Assembly: GCA_902774055.1 (NCBI GenBank)
Contig: CACYGX010000011.1
Span: forward strand, 1 to 64,000
Direction of reading: 5' to 3'
DNA: 64,000 nt
Source of the DNA: an uncultured Bacteroidales bacterium
GTDB lineage: Bacteria > Bacteroidota > Bacteroidia > Bacteroidales > Muribaculaceae
In this document: piece after piece, positions 24,343 through 32,329 of the stretch
How positions within the stretch are numbered: the stretch's first letter is position 1
Layout of the letters: each line of letters starts with the position of its first letter
The notes under the pieces: model-generated
Seen by the model: the letters and a program-made list of their open reading frames with translations, nothing else
Databases searched by the model: none
Told to the model about the DNA's origin: nothing
Program-made: the position numbers and the translations under genes

Positions 24343-24373
24343 AAAAGGAAAACAATAAGTACTATAAATACAA
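24343..24373. repeat. Left inverted repeat of the GxxExxY cassette
   Basis: The sequence AAAAGGAAAACAATAA followed by GTACTATAAATACAA matches, with three mismatches over about 31 bp, the reverse complement of 24834-24864. It ends 3 bp from the stop codon of the enclosed gene. Confidence 0.75.
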
Positions 24374-24376
24374 TTA

Positions 24377-24814
24377 TTATTGACGATATTTATGAACACT
24401 GCGTCCATCAACCGTCAGGATATTGCGCGTCTGGTCATCATAGAAATACCTTTCAACTTCAGCTTTCTTTCCGGCAAAGTTGACAATAATGCCACATGTG
24501 CATTTGAGCAGTCGCATATAATTGTACAATTGCGCTCTCATATCTCCATTTAGCTCGTCAACTGACTTGCATTCCACAATAATGTCACCCTTGCACAAGA
24601 AATCAACACGATACACGGCTTCCATCTCTTTGCCATGGTAAGTTGGATGAATAGTCAACTCTTTTTGATAAGGAATCCCTTGTTCTTCAAGTTGTAAGCG
24701 AAGCCCTTCCTGATAGCAGTACTCATTTAAGCCAGGACCCAGTTCAGTATGGACTTCGTACAGAGCTCCTACTATATCAAAAATGTAGTCCTTTAGATTT
24801 TGTAAATCTATCAT
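24377..24814 (-). CDS. GxxExxY family protein (PD-(D/E)XK nuclease-like)
   Basis: A 145-residue protein with the family signature GLNEYCY (GxxExxY) near residues 27-33, following IVGALYEVHTELGPG. RVDFLCKGDIIVECKS contains the Asp and Glu-x-Lys of a PD-(D/E)XK nuclease core. MRLLKCTCGIIVNFAGKKAEVERY follows. The family is widespread in Bacteroidota and its role is unknown. The gene stands alone between the phosphatase and lacI genes, and inverted repeats of about 31 bp lie on both sides, as if the gene and its ends form one unit. AT content is clearly higher than that of its neighbours, consistent with acquisition from elsewhere. Confidence 0.85.
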   Translation of the reverse strand: MIDLQNLKDYIFDIVGALYEVHTELGPGLNEYCYQEGLRLQLEEQGIPYQKELTIHPTYHGKEMEAVYRVDFLCKGDIIVECKSVDELNGDMRAQLYNYMRLLKCTCGIIVNFAGKKAEVERYFYDDQTRNILTVDGRSVHKYRQ

Positions 24815-24833
24815 TAGCAGCTATTTATAATTT

Positions 24834-24864
24834 GTATTTATTGTATTTATTGTTTTCTTTTTAT
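24834..24864. repeat. Right inverted repeat of the GxxExxY cassette
   Basis: On the minus strand this reads AAAAAGAAAACAATAA, then ATACAATAAATACAA. It contains two tandem copies of the 9-mer AATAAATAC. It lies 20 bp upstream of the GxxExxY start codon and is complementary to 24343-24373. Confidence 0.75.
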
Positions 24865-24898
24865 AATTTTGATAGTGAATTGATTATACTGTTGTTTT

Positions 24899-25939
24899 TT
24901 AGGAGTGGCGGGTGGTGCCGCGGATGACGAGGCGGGTTTTGACGATGCGTTTCTCGGCGCGGTCGGCGGGGAGAGTGCCCTCTACCAGGCCGATGAGGAT
25001 GTCGGCGGCCTCTTTGCCGACCTGTGAACCGCGTTGCTCGACCGTCGTCAGCATCGGGTCACACACCGTCGCGCGGAAACCGTTGGTAAAGCCGCAGATG
25101 CTCACGTCGTCGGGGACATTGTAGCCCAGCCGCTTCACTACCGACAGGATGCCGATGGCCGTCTCGTCGTTGACGGCGAAGAAGGCATCGGGCCTGTTTT
25201 CCATCTGCATCATTGCGGGCGTAATCCTTTCAGCATCAGCGCGGTTGTCGCATATGCGCACCAGCGATTCGTCCAATTCCATCCCATGGGCGTAGAGCGC
25301 GTCTCGGTAGCCATTGAAGCGGTTCTTGGCAATCATCATGTTCATCGGAGCGCCATAGAACGCGATGCGCTTGCAGCCTGTCGAGATCAGGTGTGAGACG
25401 GCGTTGTGCGTCCCCATATAGTCGTCAACGACCACGCGGCTGGCGTTCAGGGCAGGGCAGATGCGGTCAAAAAAGACCAACGGCACTCCTGCGGCCTCGA
25501 GATGCTCAAAGTGTTCATATCGCTCGGTGTCCTTGGCTTGTGACACGATGATGCCGCACACCTTATTCTTTAACATCGCCTCGCAGATTTTCACCTCTCG
25601 CTCATAGCTCTCGTTGCTCTTGGCGACCATGATCTGGTAGCCCCGCTCCGACGCCTCGCTCTCGATCCCATCGAGGATTGACGAGAAATAGTAGTGCACC
25701 AGTTCGGGCACGATAACCCCGATGGCACGCGACGGGTTGCGGCGGCTGTGCCTGAGCTGTTCGGCAATGACGTTAGGGAAATAGTTGTGCTCACGGGCGT
25801 AGCGCTGAATGGCCTCACGGCGTGCGCGTGAAATGCTGGGACTGTCGCTCAGCGCCCTGGAGACCGTGGCCACCGATACGCCCAATTCGCGGGCGATATC
25901 CTTCATTGTCATGTGTCTAGAATCATCCATTGATGGCAA
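24899..25939 (-). CDS. LacI-family transcriptional regulator of the starch locus
   Basis: This 346-residue protein has an N-terminal LacI helix-turn-helix (about 11-35; MKDIARELGVSVATVSRAL) and hinge helix (NVIAEQLRHSR). A periplasmic-binding-protein-like sensor domain follows from about residue 70 (RAIGVIVPELVHYYFSSIL, SICGFTNGF). The start is at 25939, or at 25930. It is divergent from the susC gene. The shared gap holds a LacI-type operator (26022-26035) that overlaps the likely -33 of this gene's promoter. Two further copies of the operator lie upstream of the amylase and the maltose transporter. The ligand is probably maltose or a maltodextrin derivative (inference). No SusR homologue is seen. 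Confidence 0.9.
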   Translation of the reverse strand: MPSMDDSRHMTMKDIARELGVSVATVSRALSDSPSISRARREAIQRYAREHNYFPNVIAEQLRHSRRNPSRAIGVIVPELVHYYFSSILDGIESEASERGYQIMVAKSNESYEREVKICEAMLKNKVCGIIVSQAKDTERYEHFEHLEAAGVPLVFFDRICPALNASRVVVDDYMGTHNAVSHLISTGCKRIAFYGAPMNMMIAKNRFNGYRDALYAHGMELDESLVRICDNRADAERITPAMMQMENRPDAFFAVNDETAIGILSVVKRLGYNVPDDVSICGFTNGFRATVCDPMLTTVEQRGSQVGKEAADILIGLVEGTLPADRAEKRIVKTRLVIRGTTRHS

Positions 25940-25995
25940 TAATTACTTGAGTCGGTTTAAATATATATTTAGAAATATTATACTGATAACAGCGG

Positions 25996-26003
25996 CGAAG
26001 ATA
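25996..26003 (-). promoter_or_regulatory. -7 box of the lacI promoter
   Basis: The minus strand reads TATCTTCG, one base off TAnnTTTG. TTTG at 26027-26024 lies 20 bp upstream as a -33 element and falls inside the operator, which suggests autoregulation. Confidence 0.5.
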
Positions 26004-26021
26004 GCACAAAAAAATGGATTG

Positions 26022-26035
26022 CGCAAACGATTGCA
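26022..26035. promoter_or_regulatory. LacI-type operator, susC/lacI intergenic
   Basis: CGCAAACGATTGCA is a near-palindrome with the central CG typical of LacI-family operators. It is 55 bp upstream of the susC -7 box and overlaps the lacI -33. It shares 13 of 14 bases with the site at 33926. Confidence 0.8.
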
Positions 26036-26090
26036 TTTATTTAGTGAAAAATTTAACATTATAAAAAAAGATATTTTATAGGGATTTTTC

Positions 26091-26098
26091 TATTTTTG
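26091..26098 (+). promoter_or_regulatory. -7 box of the sus operon
   Basis: TATTTTTG matches TAnnTTTG. No TTTG is found at the -33 position, as expected for an activator-dependent promoter. The leader to the susC ATG is about 120 bases. Confidence 0.65.
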
Positions 26099-26226
26099 CC
26101 CTGTTTTAACAGCCTTAAAAAGGCCATTAAAAACCAACTTGAGGCACATTATAGCCTGGAAAAGACTTATAAGGTGGAGATTAAACATTTAATTATCAAT
26201 ATTATATTAACTTTAAAAATTTAAAA

Positions 26227-29200
26227 ATGAAGCAGGTAAACATCAGAATTCCGTTTAGGATTCTAACCCTCGTGATGGGACTTTTCCTGTCACTGGGAGC
26301 CTATGCACAGATTACTGTGAATGGCCTTGTGAAGGATGCTACCGGCGAGCCTGTCATCGGCGCGAGTGTTCGTGTCGTCGGCACGCAGCAGGGTACAGTT
26401 ACCGACTTTGACGGTCTCTTTACCCTCGAAGGCGTGCCCCAGGGCGCCAAGCTCCAGATTTCGTCGATTGGCTATGATGCCCAGGAGGTGACAGCAGCCA
26501 GTGACGTGGTAGTAACACTTGCCGAGAGCAGCCAGATGCTCCAGAATCTGGTGGTCATCGGTTATGGTGTCGTTAAGAAAAAAGACTTGACCGGTTCGGT
26601 CGCTTCTCTCAAGCCCGATGAGAAGAACCACGGTCTGGTTGTTAACGCCCAGGACATGATCCAGGGTAAGATTGCCGGTGTGAACGTGACCAGCGGTGAC
26701 GGTGTGCCTGGCGGCGCTCCCACCATCCGCATCCGCGGTGGTTCGTCACTGAACGCATCCAACGACCCCCTCATCGTGATTGATGGTCTGGCTCTGGACC
26801 GCCAGGGTGTAAAGGGTGTTGCTAACCCCTTGTCTATGGTCAATCCCGCCGACATCGAGAGCTTCACCGTCTTGAAGGACGCATCGGCCACCGCCATCTA
26901 TGGTAGCCGTGGTTCTAACGGTGTCATCATCATCACCACCAAGAAGGGTCGCAAGGGTCAGGCTCCGCGCGTGAGCTACAATGGTAGCGTCGGCTTCTCG
27001 ACTGTTAAGAAGACGCTCGGTGTGCTCAATGCCGACGAGTACCGCAACTTCATCTACAACTATTATGGTGAGGAAAGCGATGCCGCTAAGTTGCTTGGCA
27101 ACGCCAACACCGACTGGCAGAAGGAGATTTACCGCAATGCCATGACTACCGACCACAATGTGACCGTTTCGGGTGGCTTGGCCAATTTGCCTTATCGCGT
27201 GAGCGCTGGTTATACCTATCAGGATGGTGTCTTGAAGACCTCCAACTTCCAGCGTGCCACTGTCAGCGCAACATTGAACCCCTCGTTCCTGAACGACCAT
27301 CTGAATTTCAACATCAATGGTAAATTCATGTATGCCAAGAACCGCTATGCTAATGGCTCGGCCATCGGCGAGGCTGTTCGCATGGATCCCACCCAGCCCA
27401 TTATGGTGGCTGAAGGCTTTGATAAATTCGGTGGCTACTTCACTTGGACCGACAAGGGTGATCTGGGTGATCCCAATTTCCCGCTAGTTCCCAACCGTAA
27501 CACGGCCAAGAACCCTGTCGCTCTGCTCAACGAGAAGGACGACCGCGCCAACTCCTACGACTACATGGGTAATGTTGAGGTGGACTATCAGATCCATGGT
27601 TTTGAGGACCTGCGCTTGCACATGAACCTCAGCGGTGACTGGAGCAACGGTAAGCAGAAGACCCACTACGATCCCTGGGGCCCGTCAAACTTCTACTATG
27701 GCAATGACGGCTTCACCAAGGAGAAAAAGTACAACTTGACCTATTCAGCCTATGCTCAGTACTTCAAGGACTTCACCGAGACCCAGCACTTCGACATCAT
27801 GGGCGGTTATGAGTGGAGCCACAATAAGTATTGGGGCAATTCCTACTATGCAGGATTATATCCATTAACTAACGAAACGTTCGATAAAAATGGTGTTCCC
27901 AATGCTGGCCGTCCTTATGACGAAAAGATTGGTGAGTGGAAGCAGGAGAACTATCTGGTATCGTTCTATGGCCGTGCCAACTATATCGGTTGGGACCGCT
28001 ATCTGTTGACCGTCACTGTTCGTCGCGACGGTTCGAGCCGCTTTAAACAGCACTGGGCAACATTCCCTTCGGTAGCATTAGGTTGGAAAATCAGCGAGGA
28101 ATCCTTCTTGAAGGACCTCGGCTGGATGGATGAACTCAAGCTCCGTCTGGGTTGGGGTAAGACCGGTCAGCAGGATGGTATCGGTAACTACAACTACTTT
28201 AATTCATATAGTGTAAATACCAATAACTCCGACGGTCGTTATCCTCTCGTGGGCCTGAACGACGAAGGTCTCCTCTATCGTCCCGATGCCTACAATTTGG
28301 ACTTGAAGTGGGAGACCACTACGACCTACAATGCCGGTCTTGATTTCATGTTCTTCCACAACCGCTTGAGCGGTAGTTTCGATTACTATTACCGCAAGAC
28401 CACCGACCTGATCAATACCGCTACTGTATCGGCAGGTTCTAACTTCCGCAACCAGGTGCCCCAGAATATCGGTTCACTGGAGAACCGCGGTTTTGAGGCT
28501 TCGATTACCGTTCGTCCCATCTCGACCGAGGACTGGCAGTGGGAACTCACCGGTAACTTTACCTATAACAAGAACAAGATCACTGAGTTGACAGGTGAGT
28601 CAGCACTCGTTAGAACGGGTGGTATCTCGGCTGGTACCGGTAACACCGTTCAGGCCCATGCTGTTGGTCATCCTGCAAGCTCGTTCTATGTCTATCAGCA
28701 GGTCTATGGCGAGGACGGCCGACCCTTGGAAGGCGTCTTTGTTGACCGTAACTCCGATGGTCAGATTTCGGAGGACGACCTCTATTTCTACAAGAGCCCG
28801 GCAGCACCCTACACCGCTGGCTTGAGCTCCCGCCTCCAGTACAGGAATTGGGACTTCGGTTTCAACCTGCGTGCCAACTTTGACAACTATGTTTACTGGG
28901 ATAGAGGCGCTGGTTATTCTAACGTCGCTAAGCGTTATGACAGCTCATACGGCTATCTCCAGAACGTGATTCCCCAGGCTGTTACTAACGGTTGGACGAC
29001 CTATGACAAGGTGGTCAGCGACTACTTCGTGCGCAACGCTTCGTTCCTCAAGTGTGACAACATCACGCTGGGTTACAGCTTCGCCAACCTCCTGCACAGG
29101 GGTAACTGGCAGGGTATGAATGGCCGCGTTTATGTAAGTGCTACCAACGTGTTCACCATCACCAAGTATGATGGCCTTGATCCTGAGGTCTTCGGTGGTA

Positions 29201-29262
29201 TTGACGGTGGCATTTATCCCCGTCCCTTCACAGTTCAGCTCGGTCTGAACCTGAATTTCTGA
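26227..29262 (+). CDS. susC: SusC-like TonB-dependent outer-membrane transporter
   Basis: A 1011-residue SusC-family receptor. A signal peptide ends AYAQ (about residue 28). A carboxypeptidase-regulatory-like domain follows (about 29-100; VNGLVKDATGEPVIGASVRV). The TonB-box/plug region is next (LQNLVVIGYGVVKKKDLTGSV, IRIRGGSSLNASNDPLIVIDG, DASATAIYGSRGSNGVIIITTKKG). A 22-strand barrel runs to the terminal Phe (VQLGLNLNF). It forms the pump of the starch system and imports malto-oligosaccharides across the outer membrane with its SusD lid. It is first in the operon, with susD 35 bp downstream. Starch specificity is inferred from the neighbouring enzymes. Confidence 0.93.
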   Translation: MKQVNIRIPFRILTLVMGLFLSLGAYAQITVNGLVKDATGEPVIGASVRVVGTQQGTVTDFDGLFTLEGVPQGAKLQISSIGYDAQEVTAASDVVVTLAESSQMLQNLVVIGYGVVKKKDLTGSVASLKPDEKNHGLVVNAQDMIQGKIAGVNVTSGDGVPGGAPTIRIRGGSSLNASNDPLIVIDGLALDRQGVKGVANPLSMVNPADIESFTVLKDASATAIYGSRGSNGVIIITTKKGRKGQAPRVSYNGSVGFSTVKKTLGVLNADEYRNFIYNYYGEESDAAKLLGNANTDWQKEIYRNAMTTDHNVTVSGGLANLPYRVSAGYTYQDGVLKTSNFQRATVSATLNPSFLNDHLNFNINGKFMYAKNRYANGSAIGEAVRMDPTQPIMVAEGFDKFGGYFTWTDKGDLGDPNFPLVPNRNTAKNPVALLNEKDDRANSYDYMGNVEVDYQIHGFEDLRLHMNLSGDWSNGKQKTHYDPWGPSNFYYGNDGFTKEKKYNLTYSAYAQYFKDFTETQHFDIMGGYEWSHNKYWGNSYYAGLYPLTNETFDKNGVPNAGRPYDEKIGEWKQENYLVSFYGRANYIGWDRYLLTVTVRRDGSSRFKQHWATFPSVALGWKISEESFLKDLGWMDELKLRLGWGKTGQQDGIGNYNYFNSYSVNTNNSDGRYPLVGLNDEGLLYRPDAYNLDLKWETTTTYNAGLDFMFFHNRLSGSFDYYYRKTTDLINTATVSAGSNFRNQVPQNIGSLENRGFEASITVRPISTEDWQWELTGNFTYNKNKITELTGESALVRTGGISAGTGNTVQAHAVGHPASSFYVYQQVYGEDGRPLEGVFVDRNSDGQISEDDLYFYKSPAAPYTAGLSSRLQYRNWDFGFNLRANFDNYVYWDRGAGYSNVAKRYDSSYGYLQNVIPQAVTNGWTTYDKVVSDYFVRNASFLKCDNITLGYSFANLLHRGNWQGMNGRVYVSATNVFTITKYDGLDPEVFGGIDGGIYPRPFTVQLGLNLNF

Positions 29263-29297
29263 TAACTAATGACAATAGAACTTCAATATTCTTAGAT

Positions 29298-31004
29298 ATG
29301 ATGAACTTAAGTTTTTTCAAAAAGATAATGCTTGGCGCAACCTGCCTGCTCGCTACAGGATTGAGTTCTTGTGTCAATGACCTGGATGTTACTCCGATCG
29401 ACCCGAGTACTACTATGGAGGCCGACGAGGTTGCTCTGTTCACCAAGTGCTATGCCACTATGGCCCTTGCTGGTAACACTGGCGCCAACGGCGATTGCGA
29501 CATCGACCGTCTGGATGGCGGTACCACAGGTTTCGTTCGCCAGCTCTGGAATGCCAATGAGTTGACCACCGACGAGGCCATCTGTGCTTGGGGTGACCCT
29601 GGTATTCCTGGTTTTAACTATAATCAGTGGGATGCATCCCATCCCATGCTGGAGGGTTTCTATAACCGCCTCTACTCGAGTATTTCCTATTGCAACCACT
29701 ATCTCGAGTTGTTCTCTGGTGTTGACAAGACGCGTGAGGCCGAGGTGCGCTTCCTGCGCTGCCTGTACTACTATCACCTGATGGATTGCTATGGCAATGT
29801 GCCTTTTGCAACTAGAATCCTTGTGACAGAATTGCCCGAGCAGATTCAGCGCGCTGACTTGTTCAAGTGGATTGAGGATGAATTGCTGGCCGTGAAGGAT
29901 GATATGATGACTCCCGCAGCTCGCAAGAGCTCGGACAATGGTTATGGCCGCGCCGACCAGGATGCTGCCAATCTGTTGCTGGCCCGTATGTACTTGAATG
30001 CTGAGGTCTATACCGGCACTGCCCGTTGGGCCGATGCGCTGAAGTATGCCAAGATGGTCATCGATGGTCCCCACAAGCTTTGGACCAACGGCACCGACCA
30101 GTGGAGCGCTTACCAGATGCTCTTTATGGGTGACAACGGTGAGAACGGTGCTTCCCAGGAAGCTATCCTTCCCCTGTTGCAAGATGGCTTGAAGACTACC
30201 AGTTGGGGTACTACCTTGTTCCTGATGGCTTCGACCTGGAAGAGCGACATGGATGAGAGCCTCTATGACCTTGGTAACGGTGACGAGGGCTGGTTGCCCA
30301 CTGGCACCGTGGATAACGATCCCGACGATGGCATTGACACCGTTCTGATTCGCAGCTATGCTTATGGCACCACCGAGTTCTGGGCTGGTAACCGTGCACG
30401 TTTCCAACTGCTTCAGAAATTCTTCCCTGGTGGTACTGTGCCCAGCGTGAATATCCAGCAAATGGTTGAGGCTGCTGGCGATGACCGTGCCTTGTTCTAC
30501 GGCAAGGGCCGCACCGCTAATGTGGACAATCCCAGTGAATATACCTCGGGTTATGCTGTTGGTAAGTACCGCAACACCTACTCGACAGGTGCAAATTCAC
30601 ACAGTACACAATTTGTTGACGCTGACTACTTCCTGATGCGTTCGGCCGAGGCTTACCTCATCGCAGCCGAGGCTGATGCCCGCCTGAATGGTGGTCAGAC
30701 GACTCCCGAGGGTGCCGGTTACATCAATGCACTGCGCAACCGTGCCAACACTTGGACTGTAAGCCAGTACTCTCTGGATCAGATTCTTGACGAGCGTTCA
30801 CGCGAGTTGTATTACGAGGGCTTCCGCCGCACCGACCTTATCCGTTACGGATACTTTGGTGGTGACAGGAGCGGTGCTTATCTGTGGGAGTGGAAAGGCG
30901 GTGCCCAGAATGGTGCCCCGATTCCCGCATTCCGCAACCTGTTTGCTATTCCTGCCGAGGACGTGAATGCCAATCCCAAGCTCGTTCAGAACCCAGGTTA
31001 TTAA
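29298..31004 (+). CDS. susD: SusD-like surface starch-binding lipoprotein
   Basis: A 568-residue lipoprotein (lipobox LLATGLSSC, Cys25) of the RagB/SusD family. The helical core contains tetratricopeptide-like helices, for example DEVALFTKCYATMALAG, AEVRFLRCLYYYHLMDCYGNVPF and YLIAAEADARLNGG. The C-terminal family motif INALRNRANTWT is followed by ILDERSRELYYEGFRRTDLIRYG. It is anchored on the cell surface and acts as the lid of the SusC barrel, handing glycans into it. The gene is 35 bp after susC. Confidence 0.93.
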   Translation: MMNLSFFKKIMLGATCLLATGLSSCVNDLDVTPIDPSTTMEADEVALFTKCYATMALAGNTGANGDCDIDRLDGGTTGFVRQLWNANELTTDEAICAWGDPGIPGFNYNQWDASHPMLEGFYNRLYSSISYCNHYLELFSGVDKTREAEVRFLRCLYYYHLMDCYGNVPFATRILVTELPEQIQRADLFKWIEDELLAVKDDMMTPAARKSSDNGYGRADQDAANLLLARMYLNAEVYTGTARWADALKYAKMVIDGPHKLWTNGTDQWSAYQMLFMGDNGENGASQEAILPLLQDGLKTTSWGTTLFLMASTWKSDMDESLYDLGNGDEGWLPTGTVDNDPDDGIDTVLIRSYAYGTTEFWAGNRARFQLLQKFFPGGTVPSVNIQQMVEAAGDDRALFYGKGRTANVDNPSEYTSGYAVGKYRNTYSTGANSHSTQFVDADYFLMRSAEAYLIAAEADARLNGGQTTPEGAGYINALRNRANTWTVSQYSLDQILDERSRELYYEGFRRTDLIRYGYFGGDRSGAYLWEWKGGAQNGAPIPAFRNLFAIPAEDVNANPKLVQNPGY

Positions 31005-31029
31005 TCCACTTACTTAAGAATACAGTAAT

Positions 31030-32250
31030 ATGAAAAAGATATTTTTCTATGCAATGATGTTGGTGGCCTGCACTATGGCATTCACATCGTGCAGTGACGA
31101 TAATGACTCTAACCCGACGCTCATTCAGCCCACTGAGTTCAAACTCAATGAGCTCACCCTTGATGCTAATGCACTGATTGACCTCGAGGAGAGCAAGACC
31201 ATCCCCATGTCATGGTCACAGCCCGTGTACACCACCTTTAATGCTCCCGTAATTGCCACCTATTCTATCCAGGTTTCTAAGAATGGCAACTACACTAACG
31301 AGTACGATGCTAGCCAGGAGGACAATTCAGCTGCCGACTTTGTGACGCTGGACGAGACCTTCACCACTTGCAAGGTTGACGTGTCAACCGAGAGCATTGA
31401 CAAAGCCCTGGTTCGTCTGTATGGATGGACCGAGGATTCTATCATCCCCAACGAGGTTCCCGTCTATATCCGTGTGAAGTCTGCCGTTCAGGACGCTTCG
31501 TTCAACGAGTATGGCACGGTTTATTCCAACGTGCTCAAGATGAGGGCTGTTCCCTATTACATTGAGTTGGCTAATGCTCCTATCGAGTTGTGGTACCTCA
31601 CTGGTAACTGCATTGCCGATGGTTCATGGACCAATAGCGAAGATGCTATCGGTACAAGGATGACTCCGATGTATCCTATCCCCGGCATGGAGTATGATAA
31701 GATTACTGGCCAGGGTGTCATTGAGTATGCTGGCTACTTCCCCGAGGGTGCCCAGTTCAAGATTATTGCTAAAGCCGGATTGAGCAACTGGAATTACGGC
31801 ATGTGTGGCGGTGATGAGAATGGTGGTCAGGTTTACCGTGATGGCGGTGACGATCCCGGTAATATCTCCATCACCGAGGCAGGATGGTACAGAATTGAGA
31901 TCAATACTAAGACTCACGAGATGTCTTGGGATAAACTCGGGGAATGTCCTGTCTTTACTCAGATCTCAATGCCTGGCGCATACCAAGGATGGGATACCAG
32001 CAAGAATCTCATGAATGCAGTGACTACTGTTACCGAGAACCATGACTGGTATGTTGGCAAGATGGAGATTACCGAGGACACTGAACTCAAGTTTGCTGCC
32101 GACAACGATTGGGCTGTAAACTGGGGTAAAGATGTATTCCCCTATGGTAAGGGTGAACAAGATGGCAAAAACATTCCCGTTACTGCTGGTACTTATAATG
32201 TGTTCTTCAACGACATTTTGGGCACTTATAACTTTATCCTTATTAAGTAA
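31030..32250 (+). CDS. susE: SusE-like starch-binding lipoprotein
   Basis: A 406-residue lipoprotein with signal FYAMMLVACTMAFTSC (Cys21). An N-terminal SusE-type Ig-like domain (about 35-180; IPMSWSQPVYTTFNAPVIATYSI) is followed by two carbohydrate-binding modules. The first is at about 185-295 (IELWYLTGNCIADGSW), the second at about 300-406 (FTQISMPGAYQGWDTSKNLM). The second is nearly the same as the last module of the next gene, so the two share a recent duplication. It binds starch at the surface and supports SusCD. Third gene of the operon. Confidence 0.88.
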   Translation: MKKIFFYAMMLVACTMAFTSCSDDNDSNPTLIQPTEFKLNELTLDANALIDLEESKTIPMSWSQPVYTTFNAPVIATYSIQVSKNGNYTNEYDASQEDNSAADFVTLDETFTTCKVDVSTESIDKALVRLYGWTEDSIIPNEVPVYIRVKSAVQDASFNEYGTVYSNVLKMRAVPYYIELANAPIELWYLTGNCIADGSWTNSEDAIGTRMTPMYPIPGMEYDKITGQGVIEYAGYFPEGAQFKIIAKAGLSNWNYGMCGGDENGGQVYRDGGDDPGNISITEAGWYRIEINTKTHEMSWDKLGECPVFTQISMPGAYQGWDTSKNLMNAVTTVTENHDWYVGKMEITEDTELKFAADNDWAVNWGKDVFPYGKGEQDGKNIPVTAGTYNVFFNDILGTYNFILIK

Positions 32251-32261
32251 TTAATAACAGT

Positions 32262-32306
32262 TCTGACGGATGGGCCGTGGCCCGTGCGACGGCCCACCCA
32301 GTCAGA
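32262..32306 (+). other. Intra-operon hairpin between susE and susF
   Basis: TCTGAC (32262-32267) pairs with GTCAGA (32301-32306), enclosing GGGCCGT with ACGGCCC in the same helix. The stem is long and GC-rich with a small bulge, in the 79-bp susE-susF gap. There is no T-run. It could act as a partial terminator or a site of mRNA processing that changes the ratio of the products. Confidence 0.55.
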
Positions 32307-32329
32307 TATAATATCGATACATAGTTATT

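Noticed and set aside
29307-30461. Minus-strand frame of about 380 codons opposite susD
   Set aside because: Shadow frame; SusD motifs on the plus strand are complete.
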